Shown here piece by piece: positions 46,960-58,130 of a stretch of 64,000 bases of DNA. The notes below the pieces were generated by a model. That model did not search any database and was not told the DNA's origin. It was given only the letters and a program-made list of their open reading frames with translations. The position numbers and the translations under genes were made by a program. The DNA lies in the NCBI RefSeq assembly GCF_023159225.1, contig NC_063167.1, forward strand, positions 76,801,298 through 76,865,297. Reading direction: 5' to 3'. How positions within the stretch are numbered: position 1 is the stretch's first letter; the number at the start of each line of letters is the position of its first letter. The stretch comes from Perognathus longimembris pacificus (taxonomy: Eukaryota > Chordata > Mammalia > Rodentia > Heteromyidae).

Positions 46960-47699
46960 CATTTTTTTCATAAAGAGGGAACTCCCTTGTCCCAAGCGCA
47001 ATATGGAGGTGAAGTGAATCCCCAAATATGAGGAAAGGAGAAAAAGTAACCTCTGAAAGAAGGCTGCTCCTTTGGGCTGTGGTCCTGAAACTCAGAAAAC
47101 ATCCAACACATTCCTCTCCCCCTGAAAAAGATTCACCATTAAAAGATGTTAAAGAGCTCCTATCCCTTACAAAAAAACCACACTGTCGAACCCCGCTATA
47201 GATCCCTAGAGATGAGGTGAAACAGAGATAAACCGGGGCGTGTCCCGACATTCCTCTCCCCCTGAAAAAGATTCACCATTAAAAGATGTTAAAGAGCTCC
47301 TATCCCTTACAAAAAAAAACCACACTGTCGAACCCCGCTATAGATCCCTAGAGGTGAGGTGAAACAGAGATAAACTGGGGCGTGTGTCCCGACATTCCTC
47401 TCCCCCTGAAAAAGATTCACCATTAAAAGATGTTAAAGAGCTCCTATCCCTTACAAAAAAACCACACTGTCGAACCCCGCTATAGATCCCTAGAGGTGAG
47501 GTGAAACAGAGATAAACTGGGGCGTGTGTCCCGACAAGTTGAGCCCTATGGGCGCCAGGTTTGGGCCCCAGCAAGCTCCTCCTCCAAGATACCAGATCTG
47601 AATCACAGATAGGGTCTTGGGACCAAGACGTCCGCAACAAACTCCAGGAGGGGACTGGCTTTCCTATGATGCAGTAACTGCCACCTCTCACCTCCAACA
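46960..47699 (-). mobile_element. Endogenous-retrovirus-like fragment (LTR end, primer-binding site, leader)
   Basis: On the minus strand a TGTTGG start (47699), about 140 bp of LTR-like sequence and then TGGCGCCC (47557-47550) followed by GGGCTCAA resemble a tRNA-Lys-type primer-binding site of class II (ERVK-like) elements with a small deletion. Downstream lies leader-like DNA containing three tandem copies of one unit, then sequence to about 46960. No gag, pol or env frame is seen, and no second LTR, so it is a short, incomplete remnant. Exact ends are uncertain. Confidence 0.5.
47108..47536 (-). repeat. Three tandem copies of a ~142-bp unit
   Basis: Units start at 47108, 47248 and 47392 (lengths 140, 144, 142), each beginning ACATTCCTCTCCCC on + and ending near CGTGTGTCCCGACA. 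Copies differ by only a few bases and small indels, for example a longer A run in the second and the GTGT insertion in the last two. They lie inside the retrovirus-like leader next to CpG island 2. Open frames across them on the minus strand are by-products of the repeat. Confidence 0.9.
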
Positions 47700-48341
47700 A
47701 TTCCTATTTTGCAAAGCACACAATTTGCCCAGGGGCTAAGACGGGGGTGGGGTGGGGTGGGGAATAGGAGTCGCGGGGAGTGAGAGAGGGGACACCAGGG
47801 GGAGAAGTGGGGGGAAGGGGGACGAGGATGTTTTCACTTCTCCAGACTCGGGGCCCAGGGTAACAAACAGCACGGGCCTAGAGGACCCGGTGCGATAAGA
47901 AAAGGTAAACGTGGGATACGAGGTGCGCGTTCCTCACCCGCAGGCACCTCGGCGTTTGTCAGGTTTCAAACTTTAGAAAATTTCGCACTCCATCCTCCCC
48001 CGCCTCCAGAAAATCATCATCATCACCCATCCCAGTGCCAACGAGGGGGGCGACACGGGCGGGCAGGAAAACGAATGTGGGGAGGATCGGAGGCGACGCG
48101 CGCCGGGCCGGACTAGCACGGGGCTGCGGGAAGCCCCACGAGGCCCGCGTTGCCCCGCGCACGCCCGCAACGTCGGCGCCGGCCAGTTAGGGACGTCCCG
48201 GCTCGCCCACGCCCCTCGTCCTGTGCTCGACCCTCCACGAAGACCCGGGGCCGTAAGGACCGGGGTCCCCCGCCGTGGCCTCCACTCGGGGCCCCCGACC
48301 GCGACTCTCCGGAGACCCAGCCCGCTACCGCAGCCTCTCAC

Positions 48342-48358
48342 TCACCGCAGGGCTCCAT
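48342..48358 (-). other. Upstream ATG (uORF start) in first exon copy 2
   Basis: The same 13 bases, ATGGAGCCCTGCG, followed by the donor, with ATG at 48358-48356. Flanking bases between the copies have diverged (the 15 bases upstream differ), while this ATG-to-donor block is identical, suggesting selection or recent conversion. Confidence 0.5.
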
Positions 48359-48590
48359 CTGTCCCAAAGGCGGACGCCCGCCGAACTCTCACAGTCGCCG
48401 CCGCCGCCGTCCCTGCGGACCCGAGCTCGCCGCCCCCATCCCCCACGCACAGCCTGCGGACGCCCGGCCAAGCCGCCGCCGCCACTCCGGCCGCTACCGC
48501 CAGGACCGCGCCAGCCGCGAGCGCCCCGCCCCACGCCTCCCGCCCCGCGCCTCCCGCGCGCCCCGCCCCTGGGCCCAGCCCATTGGTCCA
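48346..48590 (-). promoter_or_regulatory. Distal duplicate of the ARHGAP29 first exon and promoter (copy 2)
   Basis: The segment repeats copy 1 with about 85-90% identity by eye over roughly 190 bases, including a shared run of over 30 bases from the GAGCTCGCC motif onward, and the same donor TGCG|GTGAGTGAG at 48346/48345. Orientation is the same as ARHGAP29. Just upstream on the minus strand it has an intact CCAAT box (48582-48586 as ATTGG on +) and several GC boxes (48540-48570). Most likely an alternative distal first exon of ARHGAP29, or a decayed promoter duplicate; expression is not shown by sequence. Confidence 0.65.
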
Positions 48591-49557
48591 CATCGAGGGG
48601 GCGTGGCCTGACGCTAGTGGGCGGGAAAAGGATGGTAGACCGCTGCGGGCCAGACCCTGCCCCCAAGCTCGCCTGGCTAGTCTGGCCGCTGTGGCCCAGC
48701 AGGTGGACAACCCAGGCGAAAGTAGCAGGGGCTTCCCCCTTGTTTAATTGTATATTTCTCAGGTGGACACTGAGTCCCTTCCAGTGAGGGTTCTCAACTT
48801 GTTGAGATTGGCCTGCCTTCTCCTCCCTGGACCTTTCGAAACGAAAATACATTTTGTGCCTAACTTTTGAACGTTCCCACTCTTTGCTTTCTCCAACTGT
48901 CATTTTACAAGAAAACTAAATTACTCAAAATGAAGCTACTATGCACAGTACCTGGCCACATGAATGCTAGTTGACTGCGTAGACTCTATAACCTTGCTAC
49001 TTGCTTCTTAGCATTCATTGTTCCTGGTTAGTGGACTCATCATGGGGGGGGGGGGCAGATGACCACCCCAAATGGAGGCATTTATCTAGATGTTGGATAT
49101 ATCGCATATGCACAATGTTTGCATCGAATGGACCACTTACAAAGTAGTTCCACTTAAGCATACAAAACAGGCATTCTATGAATATTAGCTGATAAATAGG
49201 TTTTAAAAAAATATATGGCCAGGGTGTTTAGCGAAGTTCCTCAACCTCATCATCCCTTTAAATCTTTTTCAAAATACATGCTTGCTTGTCATGTCCTTTC
49301 TCCTTCCCTAAACAAATGGACTGTGGTATTTGAAAAATGGGAAAAAATGGGTTTATTTTCACTTTAGGATAAATATAATCATTAAGTGACCAAGAATGAA
49401 GGTCAAAATCTGCTAGAAGAAAGAGGTAACTTTGCAAAGAAACTAAGAAAATTAGGAAAAATGCCTCCACCATATCTTCTACAAGTGTCTCAGAACATTT
49501 CCTGAGACATCATTGTGGGGCAGCTTTTAAAAATTTAAAAAAAAACAAAAACTTGAA

Positions 49558-49748
49558 GCTGGGGATATGGCCTAGTGGTAAAGTACTCACTTTTTATACA
49601 TGAAGCCCTGGGCTCTATTCCTCAGCACCACATATATAGAAAATGGCCAGAAGTGGCGCTGTGGCTTAAGTGGCAGAGTGCTAGCCTTGAGCAAAAAGAA
49701 GCCAAGGACAGTGCTTGGGCCCTGAGCCCAAGGCCCAGGACTGGCAAA

Positions 49749-49807
<59 letters not shown>

Positions 49808-49808
49808 A
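49558..49808 (+). mobile_element. IDL-Geo SINE with long (AAAT)n tail
   Basis: Full dimer followed by about 15 AAAT units (49747-49808). Confidence 0.92.
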
Positions 49809-49927
49809 AACTAACATGTTTCTGGTCAAAGGGGTTCAATATTATGGCTTTGGAAGAAATGAATAAACTAGAAATCAGTGGTTAGTAATAAAATATGTAT
49901 GAGTTGGTGGTGTATTGCTATTTTGCA

Positions 49928-50163
49928 TATGTGCTAGTGCTAAGGCTTGAACTCAGGGCCTTGTGCTCTCACTTGGCTTTTATGCTCAAGACTGGTGCTC
50001 TTCCACTTGAGCTACTGCTCCACTTCTGTCTGGCCTTTTGCTGGTTAATTGGAGATGAGAGTCTCACAGACTTTTCTGCCCTGGCTGATTTCAAGCCTCA
50101 GTCCTCAGATCTCAACCTCTGATGTAGCCAGGATTGTAGGCCCGAGCCACCAGTGCCTGGCTA
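49928..50163 (-). mobile_element. B1-Geo SINE
   Basis: Antisense from GTGCTAAGGCTTGAACTCAGG to GAGCCACCAGTGCCTGG. Confidence 0.87.
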
Positions 50164-50689
50164 GTATTGCTATTTTTAATTACACCTTACATTAACACAT
50201 AACTAGTCTGCTTCTGATATGTTCTTCATTTCTTCTGTGATAAACAGAATCATCTCTAAAACACTCCTGAAAATCATTCTATTTGTCATGATATTGTATA
50301 TTGTAGATACTATTCATTATTTGGTAGTGTTTATACTAAGTAGATTTGAAGTTATATAGTATTATATTACCTAGGTTTGTACCTGATACAGATTGAGTCT
50401 CTACTAAGTATTTTCTGGAGGAATGTTGAGGGGATGATCAATGGATTGAAGAATAAAAACTCTTTCAGAGTGCATTTCTCGTTCTTCTTGCTTATTGTTT
50501 TCTTTCTTAAGCTATGCTAAACTTAGTCATAAGTAAGTAGTGGAAATAAACACCATGATGATTACAAAAACCTCATGCCTAAAACAAATTCTGTTTCAGA
50601 TATGATATGCTCTGAGATGAAGGTACTGATCGTGAAGATATATGTACCATTGCTACATGGGACTACAATATAGTCTACCAGGCCTATCT

Positions 50690-51175
50690 TACCTTGATTC
50701 ATTCCACAAATACTTATGGAGTACTTTCAATAGGCTAGGCATTGTTCTAAGTCTAGGGAATAAATCGAGGGAACTTTAAATCAACTCTCAGTTTCTCCTC
50801 AACCCTGGCTGAAGGCTTGAAAGAAGGGAAAAAATAATGGAGGCAGGCTGGGGAGGACTAATGGAAAGTAAGGCTCCTTGCCTGCTGCTGCCTTTGACCT
50901 CACTACTGGGGCATTTACAAAGAACCATGAAGCTCAACAGGCCACAGTGAGTACAAAGGCGCCAGATTCCAAAGTGGACAAAACTCACCAAGCAGGTTAT
51001 TAATCTTGATTCCATGATGGTTGTAGTTGAAAAACAAGGAATCAATTCAGTCCACATGCGGAAAAGAAATGTGAAAGACATTGCAAGCATGCAAGAGTTC
51101 TATGCTGTCATAAAGAGAGGACCTAAAACTAACAAAACCAAAAAACCAAGCAAACAGAACCCCTAAAGTGTATAG
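50690..51175. other. Ancient repeat motif and an unidentified block
   Basis: 50690-50765 (ATTCCACAAATACTTATGGAGTAC...GGCATTGTTCTAAG) is a well-known ancient mammalian repeat motif. 50800-51170 is less AT-rich with an A-rich end (51125-51160), which could be a decayed retrocopy, but I recognise no parent gene. Confidence 0.4.
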
Positions 51176-51409
51176 GTAGGAGATACTCACTTTGTGAGCA
51201 GATTAAGGTATTGCTTTTTATGTTATTTTATAAACTTTCTTCCAAGACTCAGTATGACATAAAGCTCTGTGCTTGAACCATCCCATACCACAATGTAACC
51301 TAAGAGCCTAATGGCATGGATAAGGAAAGTCTCCTAATAATCAATGGCCAATGCAACAAAAGCTGTAGTCAGTGGTTTTCAAAATGCAGTGATTGAATCT
51401 GCTGTAAAT

Positions 51410-51530
51410 AATGGTAGCAACTATAACTAGCCATCCATGGTTTATGCTGCGCTAGATACTCTTTCATCATACTGTGCATTAAGTAATTCCTCTTGTCCTC
51501 ACAGCCTTTATGAGGTATCATTATTATGCT
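51410..51530 (+). mobile_element. MIR fragment
   Basis: CTGCGCTAGATACTCTTTCATC...CTTGTCCTCACAGCCTTTATGAGG follows the MIR/MIR3 LINE-side order (CACTTTACA ... CCTCACAACAACCCTATGAGG). Confidence 0.55.
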
Positions 51531-51592
51531 CCTAAAAAAAAAAAAAAAACAGGACGTAGAGCCAAAAGTAAAATGTTTTTTAAAACTTATTT

Positions 51593-51682
51593 TTTTGGTG
51601 TGTGGGATGCTGGGAAACCTAGGGCCTTGAATATGCTCAGCAAACATTCTACTTATTGAGCAACTCCTCTACCTCCTGACCT
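51593..51682 (-). mobile_element. ID-like monomer, decayed
   Basis: GGTGTGTGGGATGCTGGGAAACCTAGGGCC through GAGCAACTCCTCTACC resembles the antisense ID order with several changes. Confidence 0.5.
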
Positions 51683-51734
51683 TATAAAATTGACATTAGT
51701 AGGAAAACTAAGTCAGACTTACTTTCCTACTAAA

Positions 51735-51805
51735 GCTCAGCGACAGTGCCCAGGCTCTGAGTTCAAGCTCCAAGACTGGCAAAGATAAAATAAATAAATA
51801 AATAA
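51735..51805 (+). mobile_element. Geo monomer 3' fragment
   Basis: AAGCTCAGCGACAGTGCCCAGGC through CAAGACTGGCAAA with an (AAAT)n tail; the rest of the SINE is missing. Confidence 0.7.
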
Positions 51806-51899
51806 TAAGAGAACTTGGCATGTCTCCAACCTAATTATGTAAAAAAAAAAAAAAGATTCACTTGCTAAAATTTTAAAAGTCTTAATCAGATAAAAGAAC

Positions 51900-53245
51900 C
51901 ATATTGTTTTGTCTGACAATTATTTTACATTAGCTGCTTACAATCAACAAACACATGTGACAAGTTTAATCACATCATCAAATCTTAACCTAAAAAGCAC
52001 ATAAATAACTCCAGAATCTTAAATCAATTTCTTTTTTTTTTAATGTAAGGGTGAATAGTTGTGTTTTTTCCATCGATTCCACCAAATGCTCACTAGCAAA
52101 TACTGCTACCCCCTAACCTGTGTATTTTATTCTACTATCCTCATATAATCCCTGTAAGATGATCAGATGAAATTTGCTTTTCCTGAAAGAATTTCTTAAT
52201 TTTCAGAATCAAAGGCATGGTAGAATTCAGGTATTCCATTTCCCTTTTATTTTCAGCCAGACTTTCCTAGGTAGCATAGGTTGTTAGCCATCGATCTAAC
52301 TAGACTGATAGATTAAGGTTTTAAAATCCCTGTAAATTCCATGAAATTAGATCAGAGCACGGATCTGAATCGTTTTTAGTTTATGAGTAAATATGTAAGC
52401 TATACTAACATGTATACATATGAAATTTGTCCTACAAATTGATTCCCATCATTTTGAAGATCTGATTTATTGTTGTCAGTTTAAAAAAACCAACTTTAAA
52501 AAGGGGGCGGGGGATGATTTAGCAAGTAACCAGTGTGGGCCTTGATTTGTCCTTGAAGCCTAAGGCTACCTTGGGGCATTGTGGAACACACACACATTAC
52601 TGCCTTGCTCCTAGGGAAAGGCTGTATGTAGAAAGGAGTAAGAGCTCAGTGGAAACATTACTAATTTCCTCCTTTATCTACCCCCTGAACAAATATTGCT
52701 GAACCCTCTGAGAAACAATGCTACCACTAGTGACTTTAATGAGTGTTTACCTTTCTAAACTACATATTTATATTGGGGTGACTGCCTGTGGCATTCTTGC
52801 CAGAGGATTGGGAAGTAACTGCTTGTAAAAGCTGAAAAATATTTGATTTACAAATCTATTTTTAAATTCATTCAGGATGACATTACTTCTCCTAGCATCA
52901 GAAGAGCTATTATTATACCATTTGGATACCTGGGCTTTGAATGATTTTATTCTGAAGTTATTCCAATAGCAAACAAAGTGGGGTTTAAATTACAAGAAAA
53001 GAAAATACAAGGAAAAAAACAGGACTACAAGTGAATAATCTTACAATATTGTTGTCTAGAAATGTCAATACTTTACTTGAAAGACTTCAAAATATTGAGG
53101 CTTTTGTTTAAAAGTTGCTGCTTTAAAAATGAAACAACTGGAACACTTGCTCTTCCATTACTTCAAACTAAGTTTATTGTCTTAAATGTTAATGAATAGA
53201 CCATTTACTGCACTCCTCCTAAGTTACTCTTCAAATGAGATGAGA
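51900..53245. other. Intergenic sequence, nothing recognised
   Basis: AT-rich with a short G-rich run near 52505 and a CA stretch near 52590. No exon, SINE or ORF of note. Confidence 0.5.
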
Positions 53246-53261
53246 TTAAAAACCAACTAGA

Positions 53262-53486
53262 GGGCTGGGGATATGGCCTAGTGGCAAGAGTGCCTGCCTC
53301 GTATACATGAGGCCCTGGGTTCGATTCCCCAGCACCACATATACAGAAAACGGCCAGAAGTGGCGCTGTGGCTTAAGTGGCAGAGTGCTAGCCTTGAGCA
53401 ACAAGAAGCCAGGGACAGTGCTCAGGCCCTGAGTCCAAGCCCCAGGACTGGCAAAAAAAATAAAAAATAAATAAAAAATAAAAAAA
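53262..53486 (+). mobile_element. IDL-Geo SINE
   Basis: Full dimer, A-rich tail with AAAT variants; duplication AAAACCAACTAGA at 53249-53261 and after the tail. Confidence 0.93.
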
Positions 53487-54344
53487 AAACCAACTAGAAA
53501 TAGAAAACAGCAAAAATAAAACATATTTGATAGGTTAATACTGATAATAACATAATAATGATTGTTATCACAACCATGTATGGTAGTTGATGACCTCTTT
53601 CATTTAGGATACTCACCATTGTATTAAATTTTGTCTTGAAGCTACATGGTACTCCAGTAAATGAGGTCAGAGATGTAACTAGACAAAAAAGTGATGAAAT
53701 AGCAGTTACGTAATGTCACTGAAACCATCTGCTTAGTATGTTTAGGGTGGAGAGAGGAGGGAACATCAAGGTGCCTTGCCATGCTTAGGAATTAGCCTGA
53801 ATTGAATGGTAGGGTGAAACATTCTTTTCATCTCTCTATGTGAGCACAGCTGGGTTGAAATAGACCAGGCCAAGTTAATTTCTACCAACTTCTTTCTGGG
53901 TGATGGCTAATAACCCAGAGGGGGATGTGGAAGAGCTCCATTCAGGAAAAGAGACTAAAAGACCAAATAAATCTACCAGGAAACCAGAATCTAAGGGAAT
54001 GAGTAGACCAGAGGCCTTCGAGTCAATTAGACACACAAAAAGGGAGCCATATAAGATGCTAGTCTAGGGAGGGTGGATTCCAGAAGGACCCTTTGAAGAT
54101 GTTTCAAAGGCTTGACACATCTTTGAATTTTCACAGGCTTGTCTTGAACACCAACACACCAGTGAAATGGAGTTACTGATGGGAATACCAATGATGTATT
54201 CACCAGGATTTAGGGTGCTACGAAAACTTAAGTAGGTTGGGTAGGACTATGGGAAAAAGGTAAAGGTAAAGAAGATAGAGATAAGAGATTAGGCAAAGTG
54301 TCTTGAGAACAAAATCACCTTTGATATCTCTAACAAAGGACCAT

Positions 54345-54500
54345 GGACTAGATTATGTTCCTCCAAAATTCCTTTGTTGAAGCCCTATCCCCTGAGTAGC
54401 TTACAGTATGACTAAAGTATATTTGGAGATAATTCCTTTTAAGGGATGTTTTAATAAAAATGAGGTCATTAGGGTGTCCTTAATGCAAAGAGATAGAAAA
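54345..54500 (+). mobile_element. Ancient mammalian interspersed repeat
   Basis: ATTATGTTCCTCCAAAATTCCTTTGTTGAAGCCC...GAGGTCATTAGGGTGTCC is the common 'GTTGAAACCTAATCC ... GTGATTAGGTCAT' type sequence; family not assigned. Confidence 0.5.
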
Positions 54501-54693
54501 GAGAAGATTAGGGTGCATGCGCATGCACGCACGCACGTGCACACACACACAGGACAGACCCTATAAAGACAACTGAAGAAGGCAGCTATCTATCCATCAC
54601 AAGCTTGAGAGGAAAAGTATCAGAAGGAAGCAACCACACCAACAACCACTTCAGAAGTGGTTAAAAACAAGTTTCATTAAAAACCACTTTGCC

Positions 54694-54894
54694 TGGCACT
54701 GAAATATGGCCTAGTGGTAGAGTGCTTGCCTCACATATATGAAGCCCTGGGTTCAATTCCTCAGCACTACATATATAGAAAAAGCTAGATGTGACACGGT
54801 GGCTCAAGTGCTAGCCTTGAGAAAAAAAAGAAGCCAGGGACAGTGCTCAAGCCCCGAGTTCAACCCCCAGGACTGGCAAAAATAAACAAAACAA
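54694..54894 (+). mobile_element. IDL-Geo SINE, diverged
   Basis: AAATATGGCCTAGTGGTAGAGTGC and GATGTGACACGGTGGCTC; both monomers with losses. Duplication CACTTTGCCTG flanks it. Confidence 0.87.
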
Positions 54895-55499
54895 AAACAC
54901 TTTGCCTGAGGTCCTTTGTTATGATGTCCCTAGTAAACTACATACAAGTCAATGCCACTTAAATTCTAGGAATCCATCATAACAACATTGATACATTCTA
55001 ATTGAACTCAAGACCACCTACTTCAACCCTGTAGAAATATTAAGTGCAATTGTGACTCAAAGTGGCCATTATCTAACTCTTTAAGTGGGGCATTTCTTCT
55101 CCCTCATATTCACAAGTGACCATGAGTCAGCCTCTTACTTGGAGGCGTGGCCCAGGATACAGCATCATAACCATTGTAATATTGTCATTAAAATCAGAAG
55201 GCAGGATGTTTACCAGCCAATGCTCTGTAAGTATTTTCAGTAGGAGGAGGCTGATTAGTTTCTGTTCATAGCTGAAGTGTTCCCTTGGCCTCCTCATTTG
55301 TAGGTAGCTGAGAAAGATTTAGTGCAGCACTTTTAAGGATACTGCAACTGGCAGTGAAATTGGAATCCAGGGTTAGTTAATAAGTTAATAGCTTAGTTCA
55401 TAACATGCGGTCAATAAGCATTGTTACGATTTCTTTCTTCTTTGGTTCTTTAGCATTTCACAATATATAAAGCACTGCCACATACATTATCTCAATCAT

Positions 55500-55645
55500 A
55501 AAAACATGTCTGTGAAATATGAATTATTGTTATTGTCCTTATTCAGCTGATTAAAAAAAGTGCATCTCAAGGACAATGAGTCATTCACTCAAAGGTGCAC
55601 AAGTTCACAGCAGATATTAAACTCAATACAAGGTTATCTGTTTTC
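55500..55645 (-). mobile_element. MIR fragment
   Basis: TTATTCAGCTGATTAAAAAAAGTGCATCTC...GGTGCACAAGTTCACAGCAGATATTAAACTC matches the diverged MIR core order. Confidence 0.45.
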
Positions 55646-56069
55646 TCAAGTGGGGCTTTTCCAGCATAGCCTAAGTCATGAGATAGCTGTGTTCTGAATG
55701 GTTCAAATAATCTACCTCAATCAAGGTATGACACCTTCTGTAGTCATCAAATATTTTAGGTACTAAAGAGCTTTATATTGTATGCATTATATCACATTGA
55801 ATGTGTTTAATATATTGTACATATATATATGTATAAATCTATCCTATATTGCATGAATAGACATTTTGCATGAATAAATATTTTGCAGAGGAGGTAAATG
55901 CCCGCCCCCCTAGAATCTCTTCAATTCTCCCCTCAGTTGCTAAGAATTCCTAGAGTGAATACTTAGAAATAGTTTCTCCTCCATTAATACAGAGTTCCAA
56001 TTTAACAAAAACCTGACAATAGATTTAGCAGCATTCATCTCTATACATTCTCTGATTTAGTTTTGCTTT

Positions 56070-56266
56070 ATTTTATTTTTTGCTCAGTCCTGGGGCTTGG
56101 ACTCAGGGCCTGAGCACTGTCCCTGTCTTCCTTATTGCTCAAAGCTCTACCACTTGAGCCACAGCGCCACTTCTGGCTTTATCTATTTATGTGGTGCTGA
56201 GAAATCGAACCCAGGGCTTCATGCATGCAAAGTGAGCGCTCTACCGCTAAGCCATAGTCCCAACCC
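56070..56266 (-). mobile_element. IDL-Geo SINE
   Basis: Antisense dimer from TGCTCAGTCCTGGGGCTTGG to GCCATAGTCCCAACCC; duplication TCTGATTTAGTTTT at 56051-56064 and 56268-56281. Confidence 0.91.
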
Positions 56267-56877
56267 CTCTGATTTAGTTTTAATTTTACTTTTACCATAA
56301 ATAGGTGGGGGAAAGGAAATACATACCAACAGTACTCCTTCTATATGAATATTCGTTTTGGATTCTTTATGCTGGATTCACAAGTAAAGCTTTGAAATAC
56401 AATGTATTCATAGGATGGAGATTCCTTAAAAAATTAAGAATTCTCAGAAACTCGAATTTTCCTCCTCTCAACCAATCCTTTCGTGATTCAGAGGGCATTC
56501 CAAGAATCTTACCATGTCTTTGAGCTATTACATGACCAGCCCAGTGGTCCATGCCCTATAGATGCAGAGAAGGTCTAGCTGATAGGCCACTGGATGATGA
56601 CATTGCAGAGGTAGCACTACATGACCAGAAATTCTATCAAAACCCTTGATGGCACCTGCATGAAGCCCAATGCTGATTTGAAAACTTACTTTTGATTATC
56701 TGATTCTGGGAATGGAAACATGAATTGTTAAATAGTATGATAAAATTAAAATAAGTGATAAAATAAGAAATTGAAAACTGAAAACCCTAGAGATAAAGGT
56801 GACCTGAAGGTGTCAGATTCTCTACATGGGGCAACCATGGCTCCAATCTCCTGGGGTCATGGGTGAGACAACCGAAC

Positions 56878-56935
56878 ACACACACTCACACACACACACA
56901 CACACACAGAAACACAGGCATACACACACACCAAC
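56878..56935. repeat. (CA)n microsatellite
   Basis: Interrupted ACAC tract without an adjacent SINE. Confidence 0.85.
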
Positions 56936-57175
56936 TTGCTCCAGCAAATTGCTCTAGCAAACCAGAGAACATTTGTTTTTCAAGCTAATTATAAGAAAGA
57001 TCATTCTTCACTCTCAAAGGTATGCCAATTTGTACAATATGGATAAACAGCTACTCTAGGCTTAATATGATCAGGTCTTCCTTTTTATGAGAGAAATTTG
57101 AAATTTTGTTTTTTTATTTATTTGTAGAACATCTTCAGGTTTTCAAATACAGGCAACAGGACCTCCCCCCCACCC

Positions 57176-57632
57176 TTTTTTCTTGCCAGTCCTGTCCTTT
57201 GAACTCAGGGCCTGCATACTGTCTCTGAGCCAATTTGTGCTGACAGCTAGTGTTCTACCACTTGAGCCATAGTGTCAATTCCAGCTTCTTCTTTTTTTTG
57301 GCCAGTCCTGGGCCTTGGACTCAGGGCCTGAGCACTGTCCCTGGCTTCTTCCCGCTCAAGGCTAGCACTCTGCCACTTGAGCCACAGCGCCACTTCTGGC
57401 CATTTTCTATATATGTGGTACTGGGGAATCGAACCTAGGGCCTCGTATAGCCGAGGCAGGCACTCTTGCCATATCCCCAGCCCTCAATTCCAGCTTTTAC
57501 TGGGTTGTTTATTGGAGTAAGAGTGTCACAGAGTTTTCTGCCTGGGCTGGCTTCCAACTGCCATCCTTAGATCTCAGTCTCCGGAGTAGCTAGGATGGCA
57601 GGCAGGAGCCACCAGCTCTGGATTCCCAAATG
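57176..57632 (-). mobile_element. Antisense B1-Geo with an antisense IDL-Geo nested inside
   Basis: The outer B1-Geo runs 57176-57287 and 57488-57632. The inner IDL-Geo (57288-57483) has a duplication TCAATTCCAGCTT on each side (57274-57286; 57485-57497). Confidence 0.9.
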
Positions 57633-57949
57633 TTTTAAATTGTCAAGGCCAAGTAAAAGTGATGAGTGATGGGGTTTGAGCTGAAAGCTGCCAATTTTTA
57701 ACCTTAATTTACAAACTGGTTGATACTAGAGTCTTTCTGTTTTTTACTTTGCTTTGTTTCTGGAGAGCGTGGCTCCCTTGTAGCTGATGCACTGATGAGA
57801 GAGGGTGCTCCCACAGTGGGAAGGCTTCTGCTTTGTGAAGCTTTAGGGATGCCAGGAAAAGGGTCCAGGAGATACAAGACCTCCTATGGGTGGTTTAGGC
57901 CAGTCTTCCAGGCCTTCCTAATGTTTTCCTTGAAGTAAGGGATTTATGT

Positions 57950-58130
57950 AGATAATCTCATTTAGTCTTGACAATAACCTCATGAATTTTTACTGCTTCA
58001 CTCTTTTATCAGGAAACAATTAAAGGAGACCAATTAATCTGAACAAGGTTATCCGCTAATAAGTGGCAAAATTAAGATTTAAACTCATATCAGTGTTGAC
58101 TCAAAGTCTGTGTCTTTGTCCTGTCTTATG
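57950..58130 (-). mobile_element. MIR fragment
   Basis: AATCTGAACAAGGTTATCCGCTAATAAGTGG then TTAAACTCATATC...AAAGTCTGTG parallels the MIR motif of AAGGTCACACAGCTAGTAAGTGG. Confidence 0.6.

Larger units (their letters stand above)
47720..48720. promoter_or_regulatory. CpG island 2 (distal)
   Basis: A second CpG-dense block with GCC triplet runs (48397-48410, 48470-48485), Sp1-like GCCCCGCCC boxes and a G-rich left shoulder (47740-47820). It contains copy 2 of the promoter/first exon. Flanking DNA on both sides is ordinary AT-rich, SINE-rich sequence. Confidence 0.9.

Noticed and set aside
46949..47700. Two minus-strand open frames of 100 and 120 codons with shared peptide
   Set aside because: The shared part comes from the tandem leader repeat; reading frames shift between the copies and nothing resembles a retroviral protein.
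48150..48903. Frames of 122-192 codons on both strands in CpG island 2
   Set aside because: Same reason as for island 1; the frames are equivalent to those in the duplicated block and carry no domain.
50788..51090. Possible retrocopy (A-rich end at 51125-51160)
   Set aside because: I could not identify any parent gene in six-frame reading, so it is mentioned only as an unidentified block.
57720..57938. 72-codon plus-strand frame with Gly/Arg-rich middle
   Set aside because: No recognisable domain, no exon signals and MIR sequence follows directly; most likely chance or old repeat.
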